A stretch of 64,000 bases of DNA from Mycobacterium sp. IS-1496 (GCF_001499995.1 NZ_LQIU01000008.1:46756-110755); one strand, 5' to 3'; counted from the stretch's first letter, positions 25,773 through 33,712 are shown. The notes: generated by a model not told the origin, from the letters alone. A program made the numbers and translations.

Positions 25773-27158
25773 TCAGAGCCGGCGGGCCGCCTCGCTGAGC
25801 ACGCCGTGCAGGATCTCGTAGATCGCGTCGAACTCGGCCTGCCCGCTGATCAGCGGCGGGGCCAGCTGAACCACTGGGTCGCCGCGGTCGTCGGCGCGGC
25901 AGTACAGCCCCGCCTCCCACAGCGCGGGGGTCAGGAAGCCGCGCAGCAGCCGCTCCGACTCGTCGTCGTCGAACGTCTCCTTGGTGGCCTTGTCCTTGAC
26001 CAGTTCGATGCCGTAGAAGAAGCCCTCGCCGCGGACGTCACCGACGATCGGCAGGTCGTAGAGCTTCTCCAGGGTGGCCCGGAACGCCGGGGCGTTCTCC
26101 TTGACGTGGTCGTTGAGGCCCTCGCGCTCGAAGATATCGAGGTTGGCCAGCGCGACCGCCGCCGACACCGGATGCCCGCCGAAAGTGTAGCCGTGGCCGA
26201 AGGTGGTCTTGCCGTCGTTGAACGGTTCGAACAACCGGTCGCTGGCGATCATCGCGCCCAGCGGCGAGTAGCCCGACGTCAGACCCTTGGCGCTGGTGAT
26301 GATGTCCGGCACGTAGCCGAAGTCGTCGCAGGCGAACATCGAACCGATACGGCCGTACGCGCAGATCACCTCGTCGGAGACCAGCAGCACGTCGTATTCG
26401 TCGCAGATCTCCCGGACCCGCTCGAAATAGCCTGGGGGAGGCGGGAAACAACCGCCCGCGTTCTGCACCGGCTCGAGGAACACGGCGGCGACGGTGTCAG
26501 GACCCTCGAATTCGATGGCCTCGGCGATGCGGTCCGCGCAGTACTGCCCGAACGCCTTGGCGTCGTGGGCGTACGGTTCCGGCGCACGGTAGAAGTTCGT
26601 GTTGGGCGCGCGGAAGCCGCCGGGGGTCAGGGGTTCGAACGGCGCCTTGAACGCCGGGATGCCCGTGATGGCCAGCGCCCCCTGTGGGGTGCCGTGGTAG
26701 GCGATCGCGCGGGAGACCACCTTGTGCTTACCGGGTTTCCCGGTCAGCTTGAAGTACTGCTTGGCCAGCTTCCACGCGCTCTCGACCGCCTCGCCACCAC
26801 CGGTGGTGAAGAAGACGCGGTTCAGATCGCCCGGCGCGTAATTCGCGATGCGCTCGGCCAGTTCGATCGCGGGCGGGGTGGCGTACGACCAGAGCGGGAA
26901 GAACGACAGCGTCTCGGCCTGTTTGGCCGCCGCCTCGGCGAGTTCCCTGCGGCCGTGGCCGACCTGCACCACGAACAGTCCCGACAGCCCGTCGATGTAG
27001 CTGCGGCCCTTGTCATCCCAGATCCGCACACCCTCGCCGCGGGTGATGATCGGCGGCGTGATGCCCTCACCGTGGCGGGCGAAATGCCCCCACAGGTGGC
27101 GGTTGGCTTTCGCTCCGAGTTCGGTCGTGACGGGTTCGGTGATATAGGACTGCGTCAT
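25773..27158 (-). CDS. Class III PLP aminotransferase (putrescine/GABA type)
   Basis: A 461-residue aminotransferase of the fold-type I, class III group (Rv3329-like). Visible motifs are HLWGHFARHGEG, YIDGLSGLFVVQVGHGR, FFTTGGGEAVESAWKLAKQYF, the carboxylate/PLP region LLVSDEVICAYGRIGSMFACD and the PLP Lys in IITSAKGLTSGYSPLGAMIAS. Close families include putrescine-pyruvate and omega-amino acid aminotransferases. Its ATG overlaps the stop of the asnC-type gene by 4 bases (ATGA), and an aminobutyraldehyde dehydrogenase is divergent nearby. Together they suggest polyamine or omega-amino acid breakdown. The exact substrate is inferred. Confidence 0.87.
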   Translation of the reverse strand: MTQSYITEPVTTELGAKANRHLWGHFARHGEGITPPIITRGEGVRIWDDKGRSYIDGLSGLFVVQVGHGRRELAEAAAKQAETLSFFPLWSYATPPAIELAERIANYAPGDLNRVFFTTGGGEAVESAWKLAKQYFKLTGKPGKHKVVSRAIAYHGTPQGALAITGIPAFKAPFEPLTPGGFRAPNTNFYRAPEPYAHDAKAFGQYCADRIAEAIEFEGPDTVAAVFLEPVQNAGGCFPPPPGYFERVREICDEYDVLLVSDEVICAYGRIGSMFACDDFGYVPDIITSAKGLTSGYSPLGAMIASDRLFEPFNDGKTTFGHGYTFGGHPVSAAVALANLDIFEREGLNDHVKENAPAFRATLEKLYDLPIVGDVRGEGFFYGIELVKDKATKETFDDDESERLLRGFLTPALWEAGLYCRADDRGDPVVQLAPPLISGQAEFDAIYEILHGVLSEAARRL

Positions 27159-27676
27159 CGTGTTCCCCAATTATATTGCTGCTTAACCAGTTTGAGATAT
27201 ACCAACGTCTCCGTGGATACCACTCCCGGTAGCGCGCGGATCCTCGTGTTCAGAAGGTCGAGGAGGTCGTCGTCGTCCTCGCAGACCACTTCGGCGATGG
27301 CGTCGAACGAGCCGGCGGTGAGCACGACGTAGTCGACGGACGGGATGGCGGCCAGCTTCTCCGCGATCTTCGTCGTGTCGCCGGTGCAGCGGATGCCGAT
27401 CATCGCCTGCCTGGCGAAGCCGAGCTGCATCGGATCGGTCACCGCGACGATCTGCATGACACCGGCGTCGACCATGCGCTGGACGCGCTGACGCACCGCG
27501 GCCTCCGACAGGCCCACCGCCTTGCCGATGCCCGCGTACGAGCGCCTGCCGTCCTGCTGGAGCTTCTCGATGATCGCTTTGGACAGCTCGTCGAGCTGGA
27601 AGTACGCGCCGGGGCGCGACTGGCTCACGCGCAGCGACACCGGCTGAATGTCGTGCTCGCCCTCGGGGTTCGCCAT
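27155..27676 (-). CDS. Lrp/AsnC-family transcriptional regulator
   Basis: About 173 residues. The N-terminal helix-turn-helix is LDELSKAIIEKLQQDGRRSYAGIGKAVGLSEAAVRQRVQRMVDAG (about residues 28-72). The C-terminal RAM domain contains VVLTAGSFDAIAEVVCEDDDDLLDLLN and the final LPGVVSTETLVYLKLVKQQY. ATG 27676 has CACAAT 7 bases upstream; ATG 27685 would add three residues. It is cotranscribed with, and overlaps, the aminotransferase and is divergent from the aldehyde dehydrogenase, so it most likely controls both in response to an amino acid or amine. Confidence 0.9.
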   Translation of the reverse strand: MANPEGEHDIQPVSLRVSQSRPGAYFQLDELSKAIIEKLQQDGRRSYAGIGKAVGLSEAAVRQRVQRMVDAGVMQIVAVTDPMQLGFARQAMIGIRCTGDTTKIAEKLAAIPSVDYVVLTAGSFDAIAEVVCEDDDDLLDLLNTRIRALPGVVSTETLVYLKLVKQQYNWGTR

Positions 27677-27777
27677 ATGTGGCATTGTGCACGGAATTCG
27701 TCGTCTGCGGCAACCAGATCTATGAAATCGTTTGTTTGGGCCGCGACGGTATGCGGGATGCGTAGCAGAGGGGAAGT

Positions 27778-27798
27778 GGGTCCGATAGCGTTGGACCC
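27778..27798. promoter_or_regulatory. Dyad over the aldehyde dehydrogenase -10 element
   Basis: GGGTCC (27778-27783) and GGACCC (27793-27798) form an inverted repeat, extended to 7 bp by T27777 and A27799. Its 9-base centre holds TAGCGT (27786-27791), a -10 element 7 bases before ATG 27799. A protein bound here would cover both promoter and start codon. Confidence 0.45.
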
Positions 27799-29307
27799 AT
27801 GACAACGCTCGCGTCGAACTCCGTGGCCAGCAGCTGGATCGACGGTGCGCCGGTGCAGACCGGCGGCGGTTCGTTCCAGATCGTCAACCCCGCGACCGGT
27901 GCGGTCGTCACCGAGTATGCCCGCGCGGCGAACACCGACGTGGATGTGGCGGTCGCCGCGGCGCGCGCGGCCCTGCCCGGATGGGCGACCGTGACCCCGG
28001 CCGAGCGCTCAGCGGTCTTGGCCAAGCTCGCGAAGCTGGCCGACGAGCACACCGAGGCCCTGGTCGCCGAGGAGGTCAGCCAGACCGGGAAGCCGGTGCG
28101 GCTGGCCCGCGAGTTCGACGTGCCCGGCAGCGTCGACAACATTGACTTCTTCGCCGGGGCGGCCCGGCACCTCGAGGGCAAGGCGACCGCCGAGTATTCG
28201 GGCGACCACACCTCGAGCATCCGGCGCGAGGCCATCGGCGTCGTCGCGACCATCACCCCGTGGAACTATCCGCTGCAGATGGCGGTGTGGAAGGTGCTGC
28301 CCGCGCTCGCGGCCGGCTGCTCGGTCGTCATCAAACCGTGCGAGCTGACGCCGCTGACCACGCTCACGCTGGCCCGGCTGGCCGGCGAGGCGGGTCTGCC
28401 CCCCGGCGTGCTGAACGTGGTCACCGGGCTGGGCGCCGATGTGGGCACCGCGCTGGCGGGCCACCCGGGTGTCGACCTGGTGACGTTCACCGGGTCGACG
28501 GTGGTGGGCCGCAAGGTGATGTCGGCGGCGGCGGTGCACGGGCACCGCACCCAGCTCGAACTCGGCGGCAAGGCCCCGTTCGTGGTGTTCGACGACGCCG
28601 ACCTCGACGCCGCGATCCAGGGCGCGGTCGCCGGTTCGCTGATCAACTCCGGTCAGGACTGCACGGCGGCGACCAGGGCCATCGTCGCGCGCGACCTCTA
28701 CGACGATTTCGTGGCCGGCGTCGCCGAGGTGATGGGCAGGATCGTGGTGGGCGACCCCGAGGACCCCGACACCGACCTCGGGCCGCTGATCTCCACGGCC
28801 CACCGCGACAAGGTGGCGGGCATGGTGTCGCGTGCCCCGGACGAGGGCGGCCGCGTCGTCACCGGCGGGACGATCCCCGACCTGCCCGGCTCGTTCTACC
28901 GGCCGACGTTGATCGCCGACGTCGACGAACGTTCCGAGGTATACCGCGACGAGATCTTCGGCCCGGTGCTCACGGTGCGTTCGTTCACCGACGACGACGA
29001 CGCGCTGCGACAGGCCAACGACACCGACTACGGGCTGGCGGCCTCGGCGTGGACCCGCGACGTCTATCGCGCGCAGCGGGCGTCGCGCGAGATCAACGCC
29101 GGCTGTGTGTGGATCAACGACCACATCCCGATCATCAGCGAGATGCCGCACGGCGGTGTCGGTGCTTCGGGGTTCGGCAAGGACATGAGCGACTACTCCT
29201 TCGAGGAGTACCTCACCATCAAGCACGTCATGAGCGACATCACCGGGGTGGCCGACAAGGAGTGGCACCGCACGGTGTTCAAGAAGCGGAGCGGATTGAA
29301 CCATTAG
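27799..29307 (+). CDS. Gamma-aminobutyraldehyde dehydrogenase
   Basis: A 502-residue NAD(P)-dependent aldehyde dehydrogenase. Key regions are TITPWNYPLQMAVWKVLPALAAGCSVVIKPCELTP, the cofactor motif FTGSTVVGRKV, the catalytic Glu in LELGGKAPFVVFDDADLD and the catalytic Cys in INSGQDCTAATRAIV. The NSGQDCTAA form is typical of the PatD/PuuC-like enzymes that oxidise 4-aminobutanal to GABA. It is divergent from the AsnC regulator and aminotransferase, which would supply the aldehyde from putrescine. ATG 27799 follows TAGCGT by 7 bases, suggesting a leaderless mRNA. Confidence 0.9.
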   Translation: MTTLASNSVASSWIDGAPVQTGGGSFQIVNPATGAVVTEYARAANTDVDVAVAAARAALPGWATVTPAERSAVLAKLAKLADEHTEALVAEEVSQTGKPVRLAREFDVPGSVDNIDFFAGAARHLEGKATAEYSGDHTSSIRREAIGVVATITPWNYPLQMAVWKVLPALAAGCSVVIKPCELTPLTTLTLARLAGEAGLPPGVLNVVTGLGADVGTALAGHPGVDLVTFTGSTVVGRKVMSAAAVHGHRTQLELGGKAPFVVFDDADLDAAIQGAVAGSLINSGQDCTAATRAIVARDLYDDFVAGVAEVMGRIVVGDPEDPDTDLGPLISTAHRDKVAGMVSRAPDEGGRVVTGGTIPDLPGSFYRPTLIADVDERSEVYRDEIFGPVLTVRSFTDDDDALRQANDTDYGLAASAWTRDVYRAQRASREINAGCVWINDHIPIISEMPHGGVGASGFGKDMSDYSFEEYLTIKHVMSDITGVADKEWHRTVFKKRSGLNH

Positions 29308-29326
29308 CTCCGTCAAGAAGCGGTAG

Positions 29327-29614
29327 TCAGCAGTCGAGGTGCACGATCGCGGTCGACACGATCTTGTTGGCGACCGCGAGCGAGGCGCCCGTGTACTTCA
29401 GGTGTTGCTGCACCATCGGGACGATGTCCGAGGAGCCGATCCCGCTTCGCGCCGCCCGGCACGCCCAGTAGCCCTCCCTCAACAGCTGGTCGGTGGTCAG
29501 GAACGCGAACTGCGGCTGCAACTCGAGCAGCGGGCCCTCGTCGGCGGCCGCCGGAGGTGCAAGGCCCAGGGCCGCAGTCGCGACGACGATCGAGGCGAGG
29601 AACGGGCGCACCAT
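29327..29614 (-). CDS. Small secreted DUF732-like protein
   Basis: A 95-residue protein with a signal peptide (MVRPFLASIVVATAALGLAPPAAA). The mature part (FAFLTTDQLLREGYWACRAARSGIGSSDIVPMVQQHLKYTG ... VSTAIVHLDC) fits the mycobacterial DUF732 pattern: a helical domain with one Cys in the middle and one at the C-terminus that could form a disulfide. ATG 29614 has GGAGG 6 bases upstream. It is convergent with the aldehyde dehydrogenase and lies 15 bases after the acyltransferase gene. Function unknown. Confidence 0.8.
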   Translation of the reverse strand: MVRPFLASIVVATAALGLAPPAAADEGPLLELQPQFAFLTTDQLLREGYWACRAARSGIGSSDIVPMVQQHLKYTGASLAVANKIVSTAIVHLDC

Positions 29615-29629
29615 GGTGACCTCCGACGT

Positions 29630-30793
29630 TCAGTACCGCTGGGTCTCCAGGGGATTCTCACTCGCCGACGTGCTGAAACCTCGGCGAACCGGCGAATTCG
29701 CGTCGGGTCGCCACGTCAGCCGGTTCAGCGCCCACGCCGACGGGACGGCGAACAGCAGCGTCAGGGCGAACAACCCGGCCAGCGAACCGCCGAACAGCGG
29801 CCAGTCCAGCGCGTGGACGAGGACGGCCATGACGAGTACATGCAGCAGGAACAGCTCGTACGACACCTCACCCAGCCACACGGCCGGCCGGCTCGACAGC
29901 ACACGCCGGTAGACACCCCCGTCGCCGAGGGCCAGCGGAGCGACGACGAGCGTGGCGATGGCCGCATAGAGCAGGCTCTTGGCCAGCGGAGCCCACACCG
30001 GCACCGGACCCATCGTGATCTCACCCGCCACCGGCGTGCTGACGAGGAGGAAGAGCGCAACCGCCGTCGGTATCGCCACCGCGGCGCGGCAGCGGACGCC
30101 CATGCACTGCAGGGTCGCCAACGCCATGCCGCCGGCGAACCAGTGGAGATGCGCCGGCAGCCACATGGCGGCGGAGTTCGGCAGCCACTCCGTGGTGTGG
30201 ACGAGGGCCAGCCACACCGGGCCGACCGCGGCCATCGCCGCGAGACCGCCCAGCAGGCGCGCGGGACGCCACTCCCGGCGGCACCACACCCTGAGCAGCA
30301 GATACGCCAGCACCGGCAGGGCCGCGTAGAACGACACCTCCACCGCCAGGCTCCACGTCTGCGACAGGCCGTGGTGCAGATATGCCAACAGGTAGTCGTC
30401 GGTGTAGATCTGCGTGAGCGTGAGATGGCGCACCAGCCCCGCCCAGCTCTGCCCGGGGGTGTCTTCGACCGACCACAGCGCGAAGACGAGGTAGGCCAGC
30501 AGCACGGTGGCCACGTAGGCGGGCATGATGCGCCGTGCCCGGCGCCATGCGTACCGTTCGACCGACGGTGCGGGCGTGCCCACGGCGGCGGCGCGCACCC
30601 ACGGCTGGAACAGCAGGAGTCCGGACAGGACGAAGAAGATCGCGACGCCGACTTCGAGGCGCGCGTAGACGGAACCGAGGTATCCGTGCGGGAGCTTGCC
30701 CGTCGCGAACGCCGCGTGGGTGGCCACCACCAGAAGGGCCGCCAACCCGCGCACACCGGTCAACGACGCTACCCGGTCGGACTGCAGTAGCAC
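29630..30793 (-). CDS. Membrane acyltransferase (acyltransferase-3/OafA family)
   Basis: A 387-residue protein with about ten hydrophobic segments. The family opening is SLTGVRGLAALLVVATHAAFATG, with the conserved Arg and the membrane His thought to act in catalysis. FFVLSGLLLFQPWV, RYAWRRARRIMPAYVATVLLAY, TWSLAVEVSFYAALPVLAYLLLR and WLGEVSYELFLLHVLV follow. Members transfer acyl groups to sugars or glycolipids from the cytoplasmic side. GTG 30793 follows TAGTCT by 7 bases, implying a leaderless mRNA. It is divergent from sigJ with 83 bases between them. Acceptor unknown. Confidence 0.88.
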   Translation of the reverse strand: MLLQSDRVASLTGVRGLAALLVVATHAAFATGKLPHGYLGSVYARLEVGVAIFFVLSGLLLFQPWVRAAAVGTPAPSVERYAWRRARRIMPAYVATVLLAYLVFALWSVEDTPGQSWAGLVRHLTLTQIYTDDYLLAYLHHGLSQTWSLAVEVSFYAALPVLAYLLLRVWCRREWRPARLLGGLAAMAAVGPVWLALVHTTEWLPNSAAMWLPAHLHWFAGGMALATLQCMGVRCRAAVAIPTAVALFLLVSTPVAGEITMGPVPVWAPLAKSLLYAAIATLVVAPLALGDGGVYRRVLSSRPAVWLGEVSYELFLLHVLVMAVLVHALDWPLFGGSLAGLFALTLLFAVPSAWALNRLTWRPDANSPVRRGFSTSASENPLETQRY

Positions 30794-30798
30794 CCCGC

Positions 30799-30854
30799 CG
30801 AGACTACGGTTCCTGACCGATTTCCGCCGTAACCGATCACCGACCGTAGTCTCG
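30799..30854. repeat. 12-bp inverted repeat spanning the divergent sigJ/acyltransferase promoters
   Basis: CGAGACTACGGT (30799-30810) is the exact reverse complement of ACCGTAGTCTCG (30843-30854), 32 bases apart. Each arm contains TAGTCT on its outgoing strand. The minus-strand copy (30806-30801) sits 7 bases before the acyltransferase GTG. The plus-strand copy (30847-30852) could drive sigJ. Confidence 0.7.
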
Positions 30855-30864
30855 CGGTCGCTTC

Positions 30865-30870
30865 TACACT
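30865..30870 (+). promoter_or_regulatory. -10 element TACACT of sigJ
   Basis: TACACT is followed by 6 bases and ATG 30877, so sigJ may be leaderless. A second candidate, TAGTCT at 30847-30852, would give a leader of about 16 bases. Confidence 0.4.
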
Positions 30871-30876
30871 CGCCGT

Positions 30877-31809
30877 ATGACCGCGAGTGCGCGGGTGGAC
30901 GAGTTCGAGAGCCTGCGACCGTATCTACTGGCAGTCGCCTACCGCCTGACGGGTACGGTGGCCGACGCCGAGGACGCCGTACAGGACGCCTGGCTGCGGT
31001 GGCAGGGCAGCGGCGACAGAGCCGACATCGCCGACCTGCGCGCCTGGTTGACCACGGTGGTCAGTCGGCTCAGCCTCGACCGGCTGCGTTCGGCGGCGCA
31101 TCGCCGGGAGACCTACGTCGGGGAGTGGCTGCCCGAACCGGTCGTCACCGGATTCGACCGTGCCGACCCGCTGGCTGCGGTGGTGGCCGCCGACGACGCC
31201 CGGTTCGCCGCCATGGTGGTGCTCGAGCGGCTCACCCCCGACCAGCGGGTGGCGTTCGTCCTGCACGACGGGTTCGCGGTGCCGTTCACCGAGATCGCCG
31301 AGGTCCTCGGCGTCAGCCCGGCCGGCGCCCGCCAACTCGCGACGAGGGCACGGCGAGCCGTCGCCGCCGCCGAGGCGCCCGCCCGTGACCCGTCCCACGA
31401 CGAGGTCGTCGGCAAGTTGATGGCGGCGATGGCGGCGGGCGACATGGCCGCCGTCGTCGAACTGCTGCATCCCGACGTCACCTTCACCGGGGACTCGAAC
31501 CGCAAGGCGCCCACCGCCGCTCGCGTGATCCGCGGCCCCGACAAGGTGGCCCGGTTCATCTTCGGGCTGGCCCGCCGCTACGGCCCGCGGTTCTTCGAGG
31601 CGGGCGACCTCGCACTCGTCAACGGCGACCTGGGGCTCTACACCTCGGGCCTGGCCGCCGAGGGGCAGTGGCCCGAGATGGCGCCGCACATCCAGGCGCT
31701 GACCGTGCGCGACGGCAAGGTGGTCGCGGTGTGGGACATCGCCAACCCCGACAAGTTCACGGGTTCACCGCTCGGTCGGCCCACGGGACCCGGCAGGCGT
31801 CCGTGCTGA
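30877..31809 (+). CDS. sigJ: ECF41-type RNA polymerase sigma factor SigJ
   Basis: A 310-residue ECF sigma factor with an extra C-terminal domain. Region 2 is YLLAVAYRLTGTVADAEDAVQDAWLRW. Region 4 is LTPDQRVAFVLHDGFAVPFTEIAEVLGVSPAGARQLATRARRAV. The last 120 residues form a SnoaL-like domain containing FTGDSNRKAPTA and IANPDKFTG; the second matches the NPDKL-type motif described for ECF41 factors, whose C-terminus acts as a built-in regulator. Sequence and neighbours match M. tuberculosis SigJ (Rv3328c). It overlaps the convergent carboxymuconolactone decarboxylase-like gene by 53 bases, the standard ECF41 partner. Confidence 0.93.
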   Translation: MTASARVDEFESLRPYLLAVAYRLTGTVADAEDAVQDAWLRWQGSGDRADIADLRAWLTTVVSRLSLDRLRSAAHRRETYVGEWLPEPVVTGFDRADPLAAVVAADDARFAAMVVLERLTPDQRVAFVLHDGFAVPFTEIAEVLGVSPAGARQLATRARRAVAAAEAPARDPSHDEVVGKLMAAMAAGDMAAVVELLHPDVTFTGDSNRKAPTAARVIRGPDKVARFIFGLARRYGPRFFEAGDLALVNGDLGLYTSGLAAEGQWPEMAPHIQALTVRDGKVVAVWDIANPDKFTGSPLGRPTGPGRRPC

Positions 31810-32344
31810 ACCCCTGCTCGGTGATGCCCAGCGCCGCGTACATCCGGGCCCGCATGTTCTCCACCCCGATCTGGTAGGTCAGCTCGATCACCCCGGCGTC
31901 ACCGAAGCGGCGGCGGAGATCGGCCACCTGATCGTCGGTGACGGTGTGCGGATCGGAGGTCATGGCGTCGGCGTAGGCGATGGCCGCGCGCTCGTCGTCG
32001 GTGTAGCGCGGTGAGGTGACGTAGTCGTCGATGTCGGTGAGCCGTTCGACGTCGAGGCCGTCGAGCCGCTGCAGCATCGAGCCGAAGTCGACGCACCACG
32101 AGCAGCCGACGGTGCGGGCGGTCCAGAACACGGCCAGTTCGCGGACGCTCGCGGGAAGCTTCTTCGACCCCGATTGCAGCAGTCCCTCGTGCACGATGTT
32201 GGCGACCATCAGCCGCGGATGGTGGGCGGCGACCGCGAACGGTTCGGGCACTTCGCCGAAGCGGCGCTTGGCCATTCGGTAGAGCAGCTTGGTCAGCAGC
32301 GATGCGCGTTGCGGTGGGATGGGTTCGATGCGTGATGTCGTCAT
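31757..32344 (-). CDS. Carboxymuconolactone decarboxylase/AhpD-like protein (ECF41 partner)
   Basis: A 195-residue protein of the AhpD-like fold. The redox-type motif is RELAVFWTARTVGCSWCVDFGSML, with a CxxC pair and the preceding Glu but no His four residues after the second Cys as in AhpD. DDERAAIAYADAMT and IELTYQIGVENMRARMYAALGI are family-typical. Such genes are the usual neighbours and targets of ECF41 sigma factors. An ECF41-like promoter (CGTCACA, 16 bases, CGTC) ends 8 bases before ATG 32344, so the mRNA would be leaderless. Substrate unknown; a peroxidatic or decarboxylase role is inferred. Confidence 0.9.
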   Translation of the reverse strand: MTTSRIEPIPPQRASLLTKLLYRMAKRRFGEVPEPFAVAAHHPRLMVANIVHEGLLQSGSKKLPASVRELAVFWTARTVGCSWCVDFGSMLQRLDGLDVERLTDIDDYVTSPRYTDDERAAIAYADAMTSDPHTVTDDQVADLRRRFGDAGVIELTYQIGVENMRARMYAALGITEQGFSTDACRVPWADRAVNP

Positions 32345-32352
32345 ACCGTGCA

Positions 32353-32379
32353 GACGAGACAGCCCGCCGAAGTGTGACG
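32353..32379 (-). promoter_or_regulatory. ECF41 (SigJ) promoter
   Basis: On the minus strand CGTCACA (32379-32373) is separated by exactly 16 bases from CGTC (32356-32353). The reported ECF41 consensus is TGTCACA and CGTC with that kind of spacing. It lies directly upstream of the gene expected to be the SigJ target. Confidence 0.75.
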
Positions 32380-32479
32380 GCGCTTGTCGCATGGCACATC
32401 GGAGGCCGATAATCTATGCAGGGGTCAATATCGAGTCGGGGCGACTGGGTCAGTTTCATCAGACAAGGAGTCGCACAGC

Positions 32480-32866
32480 ATGACCTTCAAGAGGATCGTC
32501 GCGGGAGGCATCGTCGCCGGTGTCCTGACCGCGGCTGCGGCCGGGTCCGGTATCGCACCGGCCGGCGCGGACCCGGGCTGGAAGCCCGACAAGGACCGCG
32601 AGTGGGTGGATCGCGGTGGACATGATCACGACCGCGCATGGCGCGGCTACGACCGGGACTGGGACAAGTGGTGGCGCGACAACAGGTGGCGCAACGACGA
32701 CCGGCCGCCGTGGGGCTGGGGGCCGCCTCCGCCGTTGCACTGGCGAGGGCATCCGCCACAGTTCGTCGACTACTGGGGTTACCGGGTGAGCCCGATCTGG
32801 GATCCCGGCTTCCGGGCCTGGGGATTCTGGCTGTTCGGAGTCTTCATCCCGGTGATCGTCATCTAG
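32480..32866 (+). CDS. Small secreted Trp/Arg/Asp-rich protein
   Basis: A 128-residue protein with a signal peptide (MTFKRIVAGGIVAGVLTAAAAGSGIAPAGA). The mature part is highly polar and Trp-rich (KPDKDREWVDRGGHDHDRAW, DRDWDKWWRDNRWRNDDRPP), then PPWGWGPPPPLHWRG. It ends in a hydrophobic FRAWGFWLFGVFIPVIVI that may bury in the membrane or in a partner. AAGGAG lies 9 bases before ATG 32480. I do not recognise a domain. A 25-bp hairpin directly follows the stop codon. Confidence 0.72.
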   Translation: MTFKRIVAGGIVAGVLTAAAAGSGIAPAGADPGWKPDKDREWVDRGGHDHDRAWRGYDRDWDKWWRDNRWRNDDRPPWGWGPPPPLHWRGHPPQFVDYWGYRVSPIWDPGFRAWGFWLFGVFIPVIVI

Positions 32867-32869
32867 CCC

Positions 32870-32923
32870 AGCAGACACAGAATCGCCCTTCTCCACGCGG
32901 AGAAGGGCGATTCTGTGTCTGCT
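32870..32923. terminator. Perfect 25-bp hairpin between convergent genes
   Basis: 32870-32894 and 32899-32923 are exact reverse complements around an ACGC loop. The stem starts 4 bases after one gene and ends 13 bases before the sdhB stop. There is no T-run on either side, so it fits the hairpin-only terminators proposed for mycobacteria, working in both directions. Confidence 0.8.
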
Positions 32924-32935
32924 CGCGGGAGGGAG

Positions 32936-33712
32936 TCAGCGCGCGAACATCAACGCGCGCTTGACCTCCTGGATCGCCTGGGTGATCTGGATGCCGCGCG
33001 GGCACGCCTCGGTGCAGTTGAACGTGGTGCGGCAGCGCCACACGCCGTCGGCGTCGTTGAGGATGTCGAGACGCTCGGCGGCGCCCTCGTCCCGGCTGTC
33101 GAAGATGAACCGGTGGGCGTTGACGATCGCGGCCGGGCCGACGTACGACCCCTCGGTCCAGTAGATCGGGCAGCTCGTGGTGCACGCCGCGCACAGGATG
33201 CACTTGGTGGTGTCGTCGTAGCGGGCGCGGTCGACCTGGCTCTGGATGCGTTCCTTGGTCGGCTGGTTACCGCTGGTCATCAGGTACGGCTTGACCGCGC
33301 GGTAGGCGTCGAAGAACGGCTCCATGTCGACCACGAGATCCTTCTCCACGGGCAGACCGCGGATCGGCTCGATGGTGATGGTCAGCTGCTTCTTCGGATT
33401 CTTCGGCAGCATGTCGCGCATCAGGACCTTGCACGCCAGCCGGTTGACCCCGTTGATCCGCATGGCGTCCGAGCCGCACACCCCGTGCGCGCACGACCGG
33501 CGGAAGGTCAGCGTGCCGTCGAGGTACCACTTCACGTAGTGCAGCAGGTTGAGCAGGCGGTCGGTGGGCAGGCACGGGACCCGGAAGCTCTGGAATCCGG
33601 CGGCGTCGGGATCCTCCGGATTGAACCGGGCGATCTTCAGCGTCACCATCACCGCGCCCTCGGGCACGGGCGGGGTGGTGGCTTCGTCCTTGGTGATTGC
33701 AGGCGCACTCAT
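32936..33712 (-). CDS. sdhB: Succinate dehydrogenase iron-sulfur subunit SdhB (Sdh2 type)
   Basis: Carries electrons from the flavoprotein to the membrane quinone site. 258 residues. The [2Fe-2S] ligands are in RRSCAHGVCGSDAM with a later NRLACKVL. The ferredoxin-like clusters are in TKCILCAACTTSCP and RCRTTFNCTEACPRGI. The start overlaps the sdhA stop by one base (TGATG). It is the last gene of the sdhC-sdhD-sdhA-sdhB operon and matches Rv3319. The 25-bp hairpin follows it. Confidence 0.96.
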   Translation of the reverse strand: MSAPAITKDEATTPPVPEGAVMVTLKIARFNPEDPDAAGFQSFRVPCLPTDRLLNLLHYVKWYLDGTLTFRRSCAHGVCGSDAMRINGVNRLACKVLMRDMLPKNPKKQLTITIEPIRGLPVEKDLVVDMEPFFDAYRAVKPYLMTSGNQPTKERIQSQVDRARYDDTTKCILCAACTTSCPIYWTEGSYVGPAAIVNAHRFIFDSRDEGAAERLDILNDADGVWRCRTTFNCTEACPRGIQITQAIQEVKRALMFAR

